Origin: Candidatus Nomurabacteria bacterium
Lineage (GTDB): Bacteria; Patescibacteriota; Saccharimonadia; Saccharimonadales; Saccharimonadaceae
DNA length: 64,000 nt
Assembly (NCBI GenBank): GCA_020631935.1
Contig: JACKGP010000002.1
Coordinates: forward strand, 186,001 to 250,000
Reading direction: 5' to 3'
Shown piece after piece: positions 46,062 through 56,218 of the stretch. Each line of letters opens with the position of its first letter. Position 1 is the first letter of the stretch. A program made the translations under genes and the position numbers. A model generated the notes under the pieces. The model worked only from the letters and a program-made list of their open reading frames with translations, made no database searches and was not told where the DNA came from.

Positions 46062-47131
46062 TATCCTTTGACTAGCCTTTCAAACTCATTCACGTCTACC
46101 GCACACTGTCGCGCGTCGTCATAAGTAACCGTTCCACTCTGGACTAAATTCACCAAAGTGCGGTCCATTGTTTGCATTCCTTGGTCAGCCCCAGTCTGGA
46201 TAATAGCATCAAGCTGGTGAGACTTACCTTCGCGAATAACATTTCGTACCGCAGAATTTGCCACTAGCACCTCTGCTGCGACAACGCGACCGCCACCAAT
46301 GGCTGGCACTAGTCTTTGCGAGCAAATAGCCATCAATATATTACTTAGCTGGGCGCGAATTTGTGGCTGTTGATGAGGCGGAAACACGTCAATCATACGA
46401 TCGATTGATTGAGCTGCCGAGTTTGTGTGCAATGTAGCAAATACAAGGTGTCCGGTTTCGGCAATAGTAATGGCTGCCGATATAGTCTCGAGATCGCGCA
46501 TTTCGCCAATCAACACTACATCTGGGTCTTGTCGAAGGCTAGAGCGAAGTGCAGCCGAGAAGCTATAGGTGTCATAGTGAACCTCTCTCTGAACAACCAC
46601 TGAGCGCTTTGACTTATGTGTAAACTCAATCGGATCTTCAATGGTTATAATGTGATGAGCCTTTTCACTATTTACCTTATCTACAAGCGCAGCTAGGGTG
46701 GTGGACTTTCCAGAGCCAGTCGGCCCGGTGACCAGAACAAGCCCTCTTGGATATTCGGCGAAGTTCATAACCACAGGTGGCATACCGAGTTCGGTGACCG
46801 TTTTTATCTCATTTGGAATTAAACGAAGCGCAGCCGCTAAATTGCCGCGTTCATGGAAGGCATTAACACGGAAACGGCCTAGCTCACCGAATGCAAAGCT
46901 AAAGTCAAACTCCTTGTCTTTTGATAAAATTTGCTGCTGATCTTCATCTAGAATGGCACCCACTAACATTTCTACCTTTGACACATCGAGGGTGTCGTAG
47001 CCCGGTATTGGCGCCAGCGCACCGTCAACTCGAAGCATCGGGGGTAATCCAACCTGTAGGTGTAGGTCACTCGCTCGTCGTTTTACCACCTCTTCGAGTA
47101 GTAATTCTATTCGTAAATTCTGATTTTCCAT
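46061..47131 (-). CDS. pilT: Type IV pilus retraction ATPase
   Basis: 356 aa. Walker A GPTGSGKST, Asp box ITIEDPIEF, Walker B DPDVVLIGEMRD, His box HLVFATLHTNSAAQSIDRMIDVFP. The AIRNLIRE-like PilT signature near the C-terminus reads SAVRNVIREGK. Powers pilus disassembly, needed for twitching and DNA uptake. Located between pilB and pilC. Confidence 0.93.
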   Translation of the reverse strand: MENQNLRIELLLEEVVKRRASDLHLQVGLPPMLRVDGALAPIPGYDTLDVSKVEMLVGAILDEDQQQILSKDKEFDFSFAFGELGRFRVNAFHERGNLAAALRLIPNEIKTVTELGMPPVVMNFAEYPRGLVLVTGPTGSGKSTTLAALVDKVNSEKAHHIITIEDPIEFTHKSKRSVVVQREVHYDTYSFSAALRSSLRQDPDVVLIGEMRDLETISAAITIAETGHLVFATLHTNSAAQSIDRMIDVFPPHQQPQIRAQLSNILMAICSQRLVPAIGGGRVVAAEVLVANSAVRNVIREGKSHQLDAIIQTGADQGMQTMDRTLVNLVQSGTVTYDDARQCAVDVNEFERLVKG

Positions 47132-47148
47132 ATTTACCCACCTTTTCC

Positions 47149-48909
47149 TTATATATCTGCCGCTACGCGATTTACTTCTTCTAGCGTTGTTATTCCCTGT
47201 AGCGACTTCAAATACCCATCTTGCCGCATTGTAACCATTCCATCTGCGACCGCTTGGTGCTGGATCTCTGCACTCGTCGCTCGTTTTACAATTAAACTCT
47301 GAATTGTTTCCGAGACGTCCATCACCTCGTACAAGCCTGCGCGTCCTGCATACCCCCTAGGAGTTGCTGGTGTGTCACGGCCTTTGACTAAAGTATAAGC
47401 GTTTTGACCCGCAAGTGGCAAGTCTTTATAGCCTAAATCTTCTGAAACAGCCTGAATCTGCTCTCGACTCTTTGGCAGCAAGTGACCAACTGTGTTCAAA
47501 ATATTCTGGGTTTCAATTGGATTGGAGTTGTACGCATCACGCCTCGGTGCAACTCGACGTACTAGCCGCTGGCCAATGATAGTATTAACCGTACTGGCTA
47601 TCAGAAATGGCTCGATTCCCATGTCTAGCAGACGCGGCAAAACACCAGCTGCCGAGTTGGTGTGAAGGGTTGAAAATACCAAGTGTCCAGTGAGCGCAGC
47701 CTGAACTGCCAAGTTAGCAGTTTCGGCATCACGAATCTCACCTACCATAATTATGTTTGGGTCTTGACGCAAAATAGAGCGCAAGCCACTTGCAAAAGTA
47801 AGCCCAACATCAGTATTTACCTGAATTTGGTTTACGCCATCCATTTTGTACTCTACTGGATCTTCTAGTGTTACGATGTTTACGGAGTCATCCTTGATTT
47901 CTTTTATCAACGCATACAAGCTGGTAGACTTTCCAGAGCCGGTTGGGCCAGATGTCAGAATCATACCATTTGGTCGTTGGATGCCTTTTCTAATCGCCCT
48001 CAAGGCTCTACCAGCATAACCCATTTGCTCAAGATCAAATGTATTGCCAGACTTGTCCAACAAACGTATCACCACCTGCTCTCCCCATACCACTGGGCTA
48101 ATAGCAATACGGAGATCGACTTCTTTATCTGAAACCTTAACAGCGAACTGCCCATCCTGTGGCGTACGATGTTCGTCAATCTTTAGGTTAGACAAGATTT
48201 TTATACGACTTACGAGAGCTGGTTCGATAGATTTCGGAAGCTGCATAATCTCACGCAACACGCCATCGACACGAACACGAATCTTTAAAGTTTTCTCTAG
48301 CGGCTCAACGTGAATATCACTCGCCTTCGTTTTTACTGCATATTCTAAAATAGTACTCAAGGCTCGACTAATTGGAGAATCTTGAACAATTGTCTGAATG
48401 TTGCCTGCCGCCTCTTGCTTTGACTCTTCTTCGGTTTGAGTTGCAACATCTCCAACAGTAGAAAGATCGGCTTTGTATTGCTCCAAAACATGCCGTATAC
48501 CAGCCTCAGATGCCATAAAAACTTTTATAGGTCGCTGGATTCGGTTCGCGAGGTAGTCGACCGCCTGGACGTTATTGGCGTCTATCATAGCCACGGCTAA
48601 GCGATTCTGAACTTCTGCCAGTGGAACCGCCATGAAGCGCTCGGCTATATCCTCGGGCAGTAGATTTAGTATCTTCTCATCGATTACAGTGCCGCGTAAG
48701 TTTACATACGGCACGCCAGAAACTTGAGCTATAGCATGCGTAAGCAGTTCATCATCAACCGTGCCGTTCTCTGCCAATACTGCAAATAGTGGCTGCTTCT
48801 TATCGACTGACTCCTTCTGAGCAGCCTCGATATCAGACTTAGCAACTAGCCCCTCTTCTACCAAAAGAGCAGTAAGCTTCTGTTGAATTTCAGGAGTTAG
48901 TAGGGCCAC
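47149..48909 (-). CDS. pilB: Type IV pilus extension ATPase
   Basis: 586 aa. N-terminal MshEN-type domain (LTALLVEEGLVAKSDIEAAQ...VPYVNLRG), then the motor: Walker A GPTGSGKSTS, LEDPVEYKMDGVNQIQVN, Walker B DPNIIMVGEIRDAET, HLVFSTLHTNSAAG. The tetracysteine zinc motif of many PilB proteins is absent. It polymerises pilin at the PilC platform. Confidence 0.93.
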   Translation of the reverse strand: MALLTPEIQQKLTALLVEEGLVAKSDIEAAQKESVDKKQPLFAVLAENGTVDDELLTHAIAQVSGVPYVNLRGTVIDEKILNLLPEDIAERFMAVPLAEVQNRLAVAMIDANNVQAVDYLANRIQRPIKVFMASEAGIRHVLEQYKADLSTVGDVATQTEEESKQEAAGNIQTIVQDSPISRALSTILEYAVKTKASDIHVEPLEKTLKIRVRVDGVLREIMQLPKSIEPALVSRIKILSNLKIDEHRTPQDGQFAVKVSDKEVDLRIAISPVVWGEQVVIRLLDKSGNTFDLEQMGYAGRALRAIRKGIQRPNGMILTSGPTGSGKSTSLYALIKEIKDDSVNIVTLEDPVEYKMDGVNQIQVNTDVGLTFASGLRSILRQDPNIIMVGEIRDAETANLAVQAALTGHLVFSTLHTNSAAGVLPRLLDMGIEPFLIASTVNTIIGQRLVRRVAPRRDAYNSNPIETQNILNTVGHLLPKSREQIQAVSEDLGYKDLPLAGQNAYTLVKGRDTPATPRGYAGRAGLYEVMDVSETIQSLIVKRATSAEIQHQAVADGMVTMRQDGYLKSLQGITTLEEVNRVAADI

Positions 48910-48922
48910 CTAACAACCCCTT

Positions 48923-49153
48923 CTAGTCTTCTTCTTCACCAATGGTGACTTTTACGGTCGGATTGATAGCTTGCTTGTTAAATATGGTTGGGTCTGGCTC
49001 TGCAACCGTAGTCGAACTAAATTTATCCATATAATCTACCTCAACTGGCTCTGATGGTGGTTTCAGCATCGATATAGATGATACAGAGAAGTATGCAATT
49101 CCTGCGGCCAAGGATGCTATTAGTATAATCATAGCAATATCTGTCTTTTTCAT
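48923..49153 (-). CDS. Small pilus-locus membrane protein
   Basis: 76 aa with one N-terminal helix (IAMIILIASLAAGIAYF) and an acidic, proline-containing extracellular tail. Not recognised; position between the PilO-like gene and pilB suggests a PilP-like or alignment-complex subunit. The ATG overlaps the end of the PilO-like gene. Confidence 0.7.
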   Translation of the reverse strand: MKKTDIAMIILIASLAAGIAYFSVSSISMLKPPSEPVEVDYMDKFSSTTVAEPDPTIFNKQAINPTVKVTIGEEED

Positions 49154-49845
49154 AGATCCACCTTTACTTTCTTGAGGTCAATCGTACGAGATGGCTCATA
49201 ATAGCCCTCTCCACTAGCTGTCATGCTAAGTCCATTTGACTGTCTTTCGATAGATATATCAGTAATATTGATCACTCTTATAGACCGCTCGAGTCGTCCC
49301 AATAGCGCTTTAAGGCCATTGGTATTTGAAGCTGCGGTATTCACTCGAAACTGGAAAGTAATCGGATTTGCGGAAACACTTTCAGTACTGTCTACGTCAG
49401 AGTCCTCGTCGCCCTCCACACCACCGACAGGGTTAACCGTCAGCGACTCTAGAACTATTCCCCTTGTAGATAGAAGCTTTGAACTCTGTAGGCTAGCTCC
49501 TAGAGCGGCTGAATTTGCGCTTGATGGCAACGCATCCAGCACTACTTGAAGTGGTTCATCTTCAGGATCGGCCCTAAGCGCACGCAATGACTCATCTGTA
49601 TTGCGGACACGTACGCTATTCTTAAGCTCTTCCACACTGTTGTTGTTGTGTTCAAGATTTGCAACTGTTTCTGACTTTTTGGCTAATACTTTTTCGTTGT
49701 AAAGCATTCTCTGCGCCAAAGATATAGACACGACAACGGCAATAGCAGTTATGCCTGCGGCTACCGCAACCCAGATAAACATCACCTTATTAGTACTAGT
49801 AATCTGCTGGCGCTTGCGGAGAGCTACCTGCTTATTCTCGTCCAT
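49150..49845 (-). CDS. PilO-like pilus alignment protein
   Basis: 231 aa. Cytoplasmic basic N-terminus, one helix (VMFIWVAVAAGITAIAVVVSI), a coiled coil and a ferredoxin-like C-terminal domain (ITFQFRVNTAASNTNGLKALLGRLERSIRVINITDISI), as in PilO. Follows pilN with overlapping codons, the standard pilMNO order. Confidence 0.78.
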   Translation of the reverse strand: MDENKQVALRKRQQITSTNKVMFIWVAVAAGITAIAVVVSISLAQRMLYNEKVLAKKSETVANLEHNNNSVEELKNSVRVRNTDESLRALRADPEDEPLQVVLDALPSSANSAALGASLQSSKLLSTRGIVLESLTVNPVGGVEGDEDSDVDSTESVSANPITFQFRVNTAASNTNGLKALLGRLERSIRVINITDISIERQSNGLSMTASGEGYYEPSRTIDLKKVKVDL

Positions 49846-50573
49846 TACTCTGTCTCCTCGCTCTTCTCTACAGTACTGGCACTAAATAGACTCTTTGGCA
49901 CTGCTATTTTTGAATCTGTTGCATTTTTTCTCTTTGGCGCAATGACCACACCTGATTTCGAGTCTCTATCAAATATCGCTGGATCGCAGGTAAAGCTCAA
50001 CGCAAATCGTAGTACTTTTCTGCCATCTGCATTTTCACCATAACTGCGCTCGCCATCCGCTAGATTCGAAGCCAGCTGAACCGTAGCCCTACTGCTATCC
50101 TCTGACATATAGCTAAACGTTGTGGCATTAATTGATTTTTTAAATTGCTCTAGCGCCTTGTAGCCACCTGTAGCCTCACCCTCAATTGAGACTATACCTT
50201 CTGGATCTACACTCATCTTTGCCACAGCCACGCCAGAATCACTTCCTTCTACTATAGCGCTAAGGACATCAAACATTCGAGACTGTATTTTTTTGCTGTC
50301 GTGCTGTCCAGAAACTGTATCTAGTTGATGCTGAATAGTTAAAGCGTTTGTCAAATCACTAACTTCTTTAAGTTGATTGTGTTTGTTTGTTATCTCTTTG
50401 TTTAGACTACTGTCGCGAAGCTGTTGACCACCGAAAACGTACATTGCCAAAAGAGCAACAACGGCACCCGCGGCGATAGTGATGATTATGCACACAGAAA
50501 TCACCTGGTTTCGAAGACGCTTCGAACGAATAAACTCCTGCTTTACATCTGGAATAAGGTTAATCTCTATCAT
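49845..50573 (-). CDS. pilN: PilN-like pilus assembly protein
   Basis: 242 aa. The N-terminal IEINLIPDVKQEF is the conserved segment that binds PilM. One helix and a coiled coil follow, then a PilN-type domain. Starts within the end of pilM (4-nt overlap). Confidence 0.85.
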   Translation of the reverse strand: MIEINLIPDVKQEFIRSKRLRNQVISVCIIITIAAGAVVALLAMYVFGGQQLRDSSLNKEITNKHNQLKEVSDLTNALTIQHQLDTVSGQHDSKKIQSRMFDVLSAIVEGSDSGVAVAKMSVDPEGIVSIEGEATGGYKALEQFKKSINATTFSYMSEDSSRATVQLASNLADGERSYGENADGRKVLRFALSFTCDPAIFDRDSKSGVVIAPKRKNATDSKIAVPKSLFSASTVEKSEETE

Positions 50574-51619
50574 AATCGATTCCTTCTCTGGGCCAAGCCA
50601 ACCGCAGTAGCAAACTCTTGAGCAACAGGTAGCAACTGCTGCTGCATAGACTGATCAATATTAACACTCTGCCATGGGTTGGCTGCAGCGGCGCCAATGT
50701 TTGTCTTTGCTGCCACAAAGTCACCAAATAGAGGCACACTACCAGCATAGCCACTAAGCAAAATGCCGCCTATCGGAGCACTCGGATACCTTGTCTGGAA
50801 AAACTTTATAGACTTTGTTAGTTCAATTACAAAATTATCTAGAGTAGACTCAATCGCCTTAAGGACTTGGCCCTCTAGCCTATCCTGGGCAAGGCCAAAC
50901 TTTAGTATGAACTGCCTGGCCTGGTCATCTTTCACGTTTAGATTCTGCGTAGCAGACTTTATTAATGAACTTAGCCCTACGGGAATAGTGCGAACCAATC
51001 GAGGAGTGTCATTGAATGTGATAGCAATGTCACTACTTAGCTCACCCATGTCTACGATCATCCTAGCATCTGCTGTGCCCGGTGGAAGCAAGGAGCGAAT
51101 CATAGCTATAGGATCTGGTTCGGCGGCTATTACATTCAACCCTAGACTCTCGACAAACTCTAGGCGTTCTTCCGTATAGCTTTCTGCGGTAGATGTGATG
51201 AGTACCTCTTGTTGGTTTGGATCATGTAAAGACTGACCTAATAGCCTCCAGTCAACCTTTGTTTCATCTATAGGCGTCGGGATGTACTGATCTAGCTGAT
51301 ACTTTATAGTATTGTTCAGCGTACTCTCGTCCATAGTGGGTATATCAATCACAGTGGTAAATGTTTTCTGACTGGGTAGACCAATGGCCACGTCTTTAGC
51401 CTTGATGCCGCTTTGACCTATAGCGGTCATTATCACCTCGCTCAGCTTACGCTTAGCCTCTGGGGAGTCAGATGTTGATAACTTTACGTCAATAGGCGCA
51501 TATCCATAGCCGACTAAGTTCCAGCGATCTTGACCGCTAGATGATAATTGCACTACACGAATGGCATTAGTGCCCATATCGAGTGCAAAGAAATCGCCCA
51601 CACTTTTTAGTAACTTCAT
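50570..51619 (-). CDS. pilM: PilM-like actin-fold pilus assembly protein
   Basis: 349 aa, cytoplasmic, actin/FtsA fold: FALDMGTNAIRVVQL (phosphate 1), MIVDMGELSSDIAI (phosphate 2), GILLSGYAGSVP (adenosine). I start at ATG 51619. The frame opens at 51631, but TATAAT at 51630-51635 puts the transcription start near 51623, so the earlier ATGs are not transcribed; the leader would be about 4 nt. Confidence 0.88.
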   Translation of the reverse strand: MKLLKSVGDFFALDMGTNAIRVVQLSSSGQDRWNLVGYGYAPIDVKLSTSDSPEAKRKLSEVIMTAIGQSGIKAKDVAIGLPSQKTFTTVIDIPTMDESTLNNTIKYQLDQYIPTPIDETKVDWRLLGQSLHDPNQQEVLITSTAESYTEERLEFVESLGLNVIAAEPDPIAMIRSLLPPGTADARMIVDMGELSSDIAITFNDTPRLVRTIPVGLSSLIKSATQNLNVKDDQARQFILKFGLAQDRLEGQVLKAIESTLDNFVIELTKSIKFFQTRYPSAPIGGILLSGYAGSVPLFGDFVAAKTNIGAAAANPWQSVNIDQSMQQQLLPVAQEFATAVGLAQRRNRL

Positions 51620-51677
51620 ACTACTCATCATTATACATAACCACTATGAATCAAAGCAACCCCAATTATTGACACTT

Positions 51678-54545
51678 TTAAAACCTAGGTGGCAGCTCTA
51701 CTAGGTAGGTGGTCTGAGCCCTGTCTTGCTTGTTGGCGTAGTTGTATGCCCAAAGCTGGTTGAGTGGGTTTAGGTGGATAGTTTCTGCCGGGATGCCTGG
51801 ATTGTTTGATTCAGCACCAGCTGTGCGCCTGAGATAAATTTTGTCGGTGATTACAGCACCCGTAATGACCAGTTCCTTACTGCACGTATTAATGGTCAGT
51901 TCACCATGCGCACCACCGTCATCGCTACAGGTATTGATGGTGCCGGGATTAGTGTCCTGGTCTGAATCACCGTCACCCGCTAGCAGCCAGGCGTTTATTT
52001 CCTTAACATCTTTTTCGATGTTTATATTTTTAGCTAAGATAACTACTTGCGACATATCGGCAATACTCGACTTACTGGAGTTAATTGCCCCAAACTCTTC
52101 ACCTCTTATGGTGACCGTTCCAGTCGAGCGAATGACCACGACCCTCCCGTTAATATCGTTTTCGATGACACCGGTTAATATTAGGTCTCTACCTCCAGTA
52201 TTGTAGACACCTCCAGGTAGAGTAGATATATCTCTCGATGAGTCGGTGATAGGACTACCAGGAGATTCAGATAGACCTTTGAAATAGCTGATTGCATTAG
52301 ACGCTGGCATAGTCTGCTGAAACCTACCTAGCGGATCTGATTTGTTAGCGAAAGTTAAAGTACTCCAGCCTAGATAAGAAGATGGGGCCGACGAGCTCTC
52401 CAAATAACCATCCCTCAAGCCCAAGCCTGACGACATTAGGCTATTGACACCCTTAGAGAATATGCCGTATTCACCCCATGATCCATAGGTACGCTTATCT
52501 GAAACACCAGGACTACTTATACCCGAGCTATAGCTTGTATTAATACTACCCTGCACTCTAGCATCACCGCCCATTATGGCAACCTTTGGCTTTTTAACTA
52601 CCGTCATGCATTCTAGCGCTGTATGTCGCCATCCGCGATAGGATCCATTGTCAGGATCTCCTGGACTGCTCTTCCAGGGGCTGACTGAGGTACTAAAGCA
52701 GACCTTAGAGCCAGCGTCTAGATTATCTATAGGCACTGCAGTAGGGTTAGTATCGGGCAGTGGAGTATCTCCTACCCCGAATTCTTTACTGCCATACAGT
52801 ATCCTCTTGCAATCAGTCCCAATCCTATCACTCGGAAATTTGTGGTATGCACAGGGTGCGGCACCAGCTCCTTCACTAGTACCCAATTCTTCCCTGCTGG
52901 GGTTCTCGCCTGGTTTATATATGTACCGATAAACCTCCCATTTTGCTGACTCGCTATATGTCGGTCCAGCATTGTTCATGCCGGGCATTATATTCACATC
53001 TTGGCCAGCCTCCACGAAACCATTAGAGTCTGTGGCGATTTTTGGCTTCAACTCATAATCATACGGAACCTCTACACATGCGTATTCGGTTAGCACTTTG
53101 CCCTCGCCCCTACTTGGTACGTCTGCATTTGTTCGAGAGCCTGGTGTCGCCTCTATGTTTTGACATAGCCTCCTACCGCCATCAGAAGGTATTATTTTGT
53201 AGGTATTGGTGAGCGTTTTTTTATGGTCGCCGCCAGGCTTCCAGTCTTTAGCTATACTGCCAGACCTTGTCGACGGTAGAGTATCTGATCCGCCAGTCTC
53301 ATTAAAATTCCAAGTTATCTCTACCGTAGTATTATCTGTGTCATTGTTATTTGTCTTGTTCATGAGTGTATGGGTCCAGGTGACATCATTACCGACTCTG
53401 CTGCCACCAGAAACTGTAGTTGAACCTTTTATGCGCCAGCGTTGCCAGGCAGTGGCGCAGTTCCCGGTGCCAGATCCTACTGGTCTGTCGTTATCCCATG
53501 CTCGCGGAGTAGCCAAGATACGTTCACAAATTTTCTTGCCTTCATCACCCTGAACCGGAGTCCAACTGCCCTTCCTCTCTAGAGTGGAGGTATTAGGAAG
53601 CCACAACTGCGGGCTTTTATTCCACGATAATATATTAGTCCAATCGTCATCATTTGTACGATTATTTTTTCGTTGATGCGTCATTGTAATTGTTTCGTTG
53701 GCAGGGTCGGGTCCGCTATTAGTCGCCTTGTGTTTCCAGTTTACGGTATTGCCAGGTCGAATATAGCCACCACTAGTCCCCGTCATGGTAGTTGTTGGTG
53801 ATATTGACCATTTATTTGTCCATTTTATTTTTATACTAAAAGTCTTACAATTATCACCGCTCTTGAAGTTGCCGAATCCAGGGTGCGGATACTTGTAATA
53901 CTGACACATCCGAGTATCGTTTGCTGTAAAAATATACTCTCCACTACTATTACGCTTGTTTGACCAATTAGGTATAGTGTTACTCATCCGATAAGATCTC
54001 GTGGATGCACTTGTTGACGGCTGATTGGACGCTATGCCGGGGCCGCTTGGACCCTTAAACCAGCCAGGATTATAAAGACAGCCATCATTTGCCTTAGGCG
54101 GGCAAGACAAACTTACATAGCCACTTGTGTATATCGGACTACCTAAGTACTTCACACAGTCATAGGCGGCACCGCCACCGCTAGGGCCACCGTAGTTGCC
54201 CACCTCTGGACACACATTCTGAGATTCCGAGCCAGTGGCAAAGATAGCATAAGCTCGCGTTTGCGTATTATTATTTCCACTACAGCGCTTCCATTTTATA
54301 TTCATATTGTAGTAAAACTTACCGGTGGCGTCTGGATTGGTAAAGTGGGAAGGCCACATGACAAAATTGACTCTTTTGTTGTTGCAATCAATCGCCATAT
54401 TATTTTGTGGTGACGTTATTTCAAAACTAATGGCACCAGCAGGCGAACCCATGAATATGGATAGCAGCGCCCACATGGCCACCAATGAAATTATAATTTT
54501 TGTTGATGTAAATAGTAGTCTTATTCTACCCATGTAAGAAATCAC
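51678..54545 (-). CDS. Large secreted protein of the pilus locus
   Basis: 955 aa with a signal-anchor (IIISLVAMWALLSIFMGSPAGA). Long beta-rich repeats with many Trp, Asn and paired Cys; two repeats around VTWTHTLMNKTNNNDTDNTTVEITWNFNETG / VNWKHKATNSGPDPANETITMTH look like DUF11-like modules. The C-terminal 250 residues (GGVYNTGGRDLILTGVIENDINGRVVVIRSTG...) resemble a beta-solenoid. No LPxTG. Position upstream of pilM suggests a pilus-tip or surface adhesin, PilY1-like in role only. Start GTG 54545 behind GGGAGAG. Confidence 0.72.
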   Translation of the reverse strand: MISYMGRIRLLFTSTKIIISLVAMWALLSIFMGSPAGAISFEITSPQNNMAIDCNNKRVNFVMWPSHFTNPDATGKFYYNMNIKWKRCSGNNNTQTRAYAIFATGSESQNVCPEVGNYGGPSGGGAAYDCVKYLGSPIYTSGYVSLSCPPKANDGCLYNPGWFKGPSGPGIASNQPSTSASTRSYRMSNTIPNWSNKRNSSGEYIFTANDTRMCQYYKYPHPGFGNFKSGDNCKTFSIKIKWTNKWSISPTTTMTGTSGGYIRPGNTVNWKHKATNSGPDPANETITMTHQRKNNRTNDDDWTNILSWNKSPQLWLPNTSTLERKGSWTPVQGDEGKKICERILATPRAWDNDRPVGSGTGNCATAWQRWRIKGSTTVSGGSRVGNDVTWTHTLMNKTNNNDTDNTTVEITWNFNETGGSDTLPSTRSGSIAKDWKPGGDHKKTLTNTYKIIPSDGGRRLCQNIEATPGSRTNADVPSRGEGKVLTEYACVEVPYDYELKPKIATDSNGFVEAGQDVNIMPGMNNAGPTYSESAKWEVYRYIYKPGENPSREELGTSEGAGAAPCAYHKFPSDRIGTDCKRILYGSKEFGVGDTPLPDTNPTAVPIDNLDAGSKVCFSTSVSPWKSSPGDPDNGSYRGWRHTALECMTVVKKPKVAIMGGDARVQGSINTSYSSGISSPGVSDKRTYGSWGEYGIFSKGVNSLMSSGLGLRDGYLESSSAPSSYLGWSTLTFANKSDPLGRFQQTMPASNAISYFKGLSESPGSPITDSSRDISTLPGGVYNTGGRDLILTGVIENDINGRVVVIRSTGTVTIRGEEFGAINSSKSSIADMSQVVILAKNINIEKDVKEINAWLLAGDGDSDQDTNPGTINTCSDDGGAHGELTINTCSKELVITGAVITDKIYLRRTAGAESNNPGIPAETIHLNPLNQLWAYNYANKQDRAQTTYLVELPPRF

Positions 54546-55023
54546 TGGCTCTCTCCCTCATGGCTTCTCTTTTTTTTACATCTATGCCGTACTCATTGTC
54601 ATCTATGTCCAGACCCGCCTTTTGCGCAAAATTAATCTTATTGATTAGGCTATAAGAATTAGTAAAATCATCAATTTTATCTGCATAAACTAGCGAGCTA
54701 TACGCCAAATCAAGCATTCCCCTATCCCACTTTGCTGGATCGGTGCCCCTTAACTTTTCATTCGCATAATCATACTTAGAACCCTCCGCCTTAGCTAGCT
54801 CCGCCATATCCTTGTCAGAGTTGCCATAGTTATCGATTTTTATAGGTTTGCGTAGCTTGGCCTCCATTTCTGCGTCAACTCTGGCCTTCTCCTCAGCCTG
54901 GCGTTTACTTTCTGCGCCATCCGAGTAGCTCTTGTACGCTATAAATCCACCTAAAATAATCAGCAACACCACTACGGGCGCAATGATGTAAGTGAGTGAT
55001 TTTCCACCTTTTGAAAAACTCAT
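54526..55023 (-). CDS. Membrane-anchored hypothetical protein upstream of pilus genes
   Basis: 165 aa from ATG 55023 (MSFSKGGKSLTY). One N-terminal helix (IIAPVVVLLIILGGFIAY), a charged coiled coil and a helical C-terminal domain (YSSLVYADKIDDFTNSYSLINKINFAQKAG) that may be TPR-like. Overlaps the start of the secreted protein. Not recognised. Confidence 0.7.
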   Translation of the reverse strand: MSFSKGGKSLTYIIAPVVVLLIILGGFIAYKSYSDGAESKRQAEEKARVDAEMEAKLRKPIKIDNYGNSDKDMAELAKAEGSKYDYANEKLRGTDPAKWDRGMLDLAYSSLVYADKIDDFTNSYSLINKINFAQKAGLDIDDNEYGIDVKKREAMRERASDFLHG

Positions 55024-55132
55024 ACTATAACCATCGTAACATAAGCAGATTATGAAAAAAATACCAATCAAGGTTATTTGGCAATAGGCTGCACCATCTC
55101 AAAAATAACCTATGTTATGGTATAATACTACT

Positions 55133-56218
55133 ATGGCGCTAGAAATCGGAATCGTAGGTCTGCCAAACGTCGGAAAGTCGACGCTTTTTAATGCTTTGAC
55201 CGATTCAGATATTCTAGCTGCAAACTATCCGTTTGCAACTATTGAGCCGAACACAGGAATTGTAGCCGTACCAGATGAACGCTTAGATAAACTAAAAGAG
55301 ATCTATTCGAGTGAAAAAATCCTACCGGCTACGGTTAAGTTTGTAGATATTGCTGGGCTAGTGGCTGGCGCATCCAAGGGAGAGGGCTTGGGGAATAAGT
55401 TCCTAGCCAATATTCGCAACTGTGATGCTATTGCACATATTGTGCGTGCGTTTGACGATAGCAATGTAATTCGTCATGATGATGGTAAAGTTGACCCTAA
55501 ATCAGATATAGATGTTATCAATACTGAGTTAATCCTAGCCGACTTATCGACCATTGATGGCCGAATAACTAAACTTGCCAAAGAATCTAAATCCGACCCT
55601 AAAAAGCGCGAGCAGCTAGGTTATATAGAAAGCTTAAAGCGTCACCTCGAAGGCGGCACACCTTTGTCTGCCTTGCCGTCACTCGATCGTGAGGCTATCG
55701 CAGACTTGCACCTACTGACATCCAAGCCAGTAGTTTATATTTTTAATGTTGATGAATCTACGCTTACAGACAGCGACAAACAGAGTTTGTTGTCCGCAAT
55801 GGTCTCCCCTGCTAAAGCGCTGTTTGTATATGCCAAGCTCGAGGAAGAGTTGAAGGGTCTAGACGCTAGCGAAACTGCAGAGTTGCTAGAAAGCTACGGT
55901 GTTTCCGAACCGGGATTGACTCAAATTATCCACGCTGCCTACGACACACTAGGACTGCAAAGTTACTTAACCGCTGGACCAAAGGAAGTTCGTGCCTGGA
56001 CAATCAAAAAAGGTAGTACTGCCCCGCAAGCTGCTGGCGTAATCCATACAGACTTTGAACGTGGATTTATCGCTGCCCAGGTAGTAGATTTTGATGATTT
56101 AGTCGCCGCTGGATCCGAACAATCTGCCAAAGCTGCTGGCAAAATTCGCACAGAGGGCAAGGATTACATCATGCAACCCGGTGACGTTGTTGAATTCAGA
56201 TTCAACGTTTCGAAATAG
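55133..56218 (+). CDS. ychF: Redox-regulated ATPase YchF
   Basis: 361 aa, Obg-family P-loop protein that hydrolyses ATP. G1 [10 protein letters not shown]3 [17 protein letters not shown], the ATP-type NVDE in place of NKxD, a C-terminal TGS domain ([35 protein letters not shown]). The start is the ATG at 55133, exactly 6 nt after TATAAT with an extended TG (55121-55126), so leaderless; the frame opens 7 codons earlier. Confidence 0.95.
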   Translation: MALEIGIVGLPNVGKSTLFNALTDSDILAANYPFATIEPNTGIVAVPDERLDKLKEIYSSEKILPATVKFVDIAGLVAGASKGEGLGNKFLANIRNCDAIAHIVRAFDDSNVIRHDDGKVDPKSDIDVINTELILADLSTIDGRITKLAKESKSDPKKREQLGYIESLKRHLEGGTPLSALPSLDREAIADLHLLTSKPVVYIFNVDESTLTDSDKQSLLSAMVSPAKALFVYAKLEEELKGLDASETAELLESYGVSEPGLTQIIHAAYDTLGLQSYLTAGPKEVRAWTIKKGSTAPQAAGVIHTDFERGFIAAQVVDFDDLVAAGSEQSAKAAGKIRTEGKDYIMQPGDVVEFRFNVSK

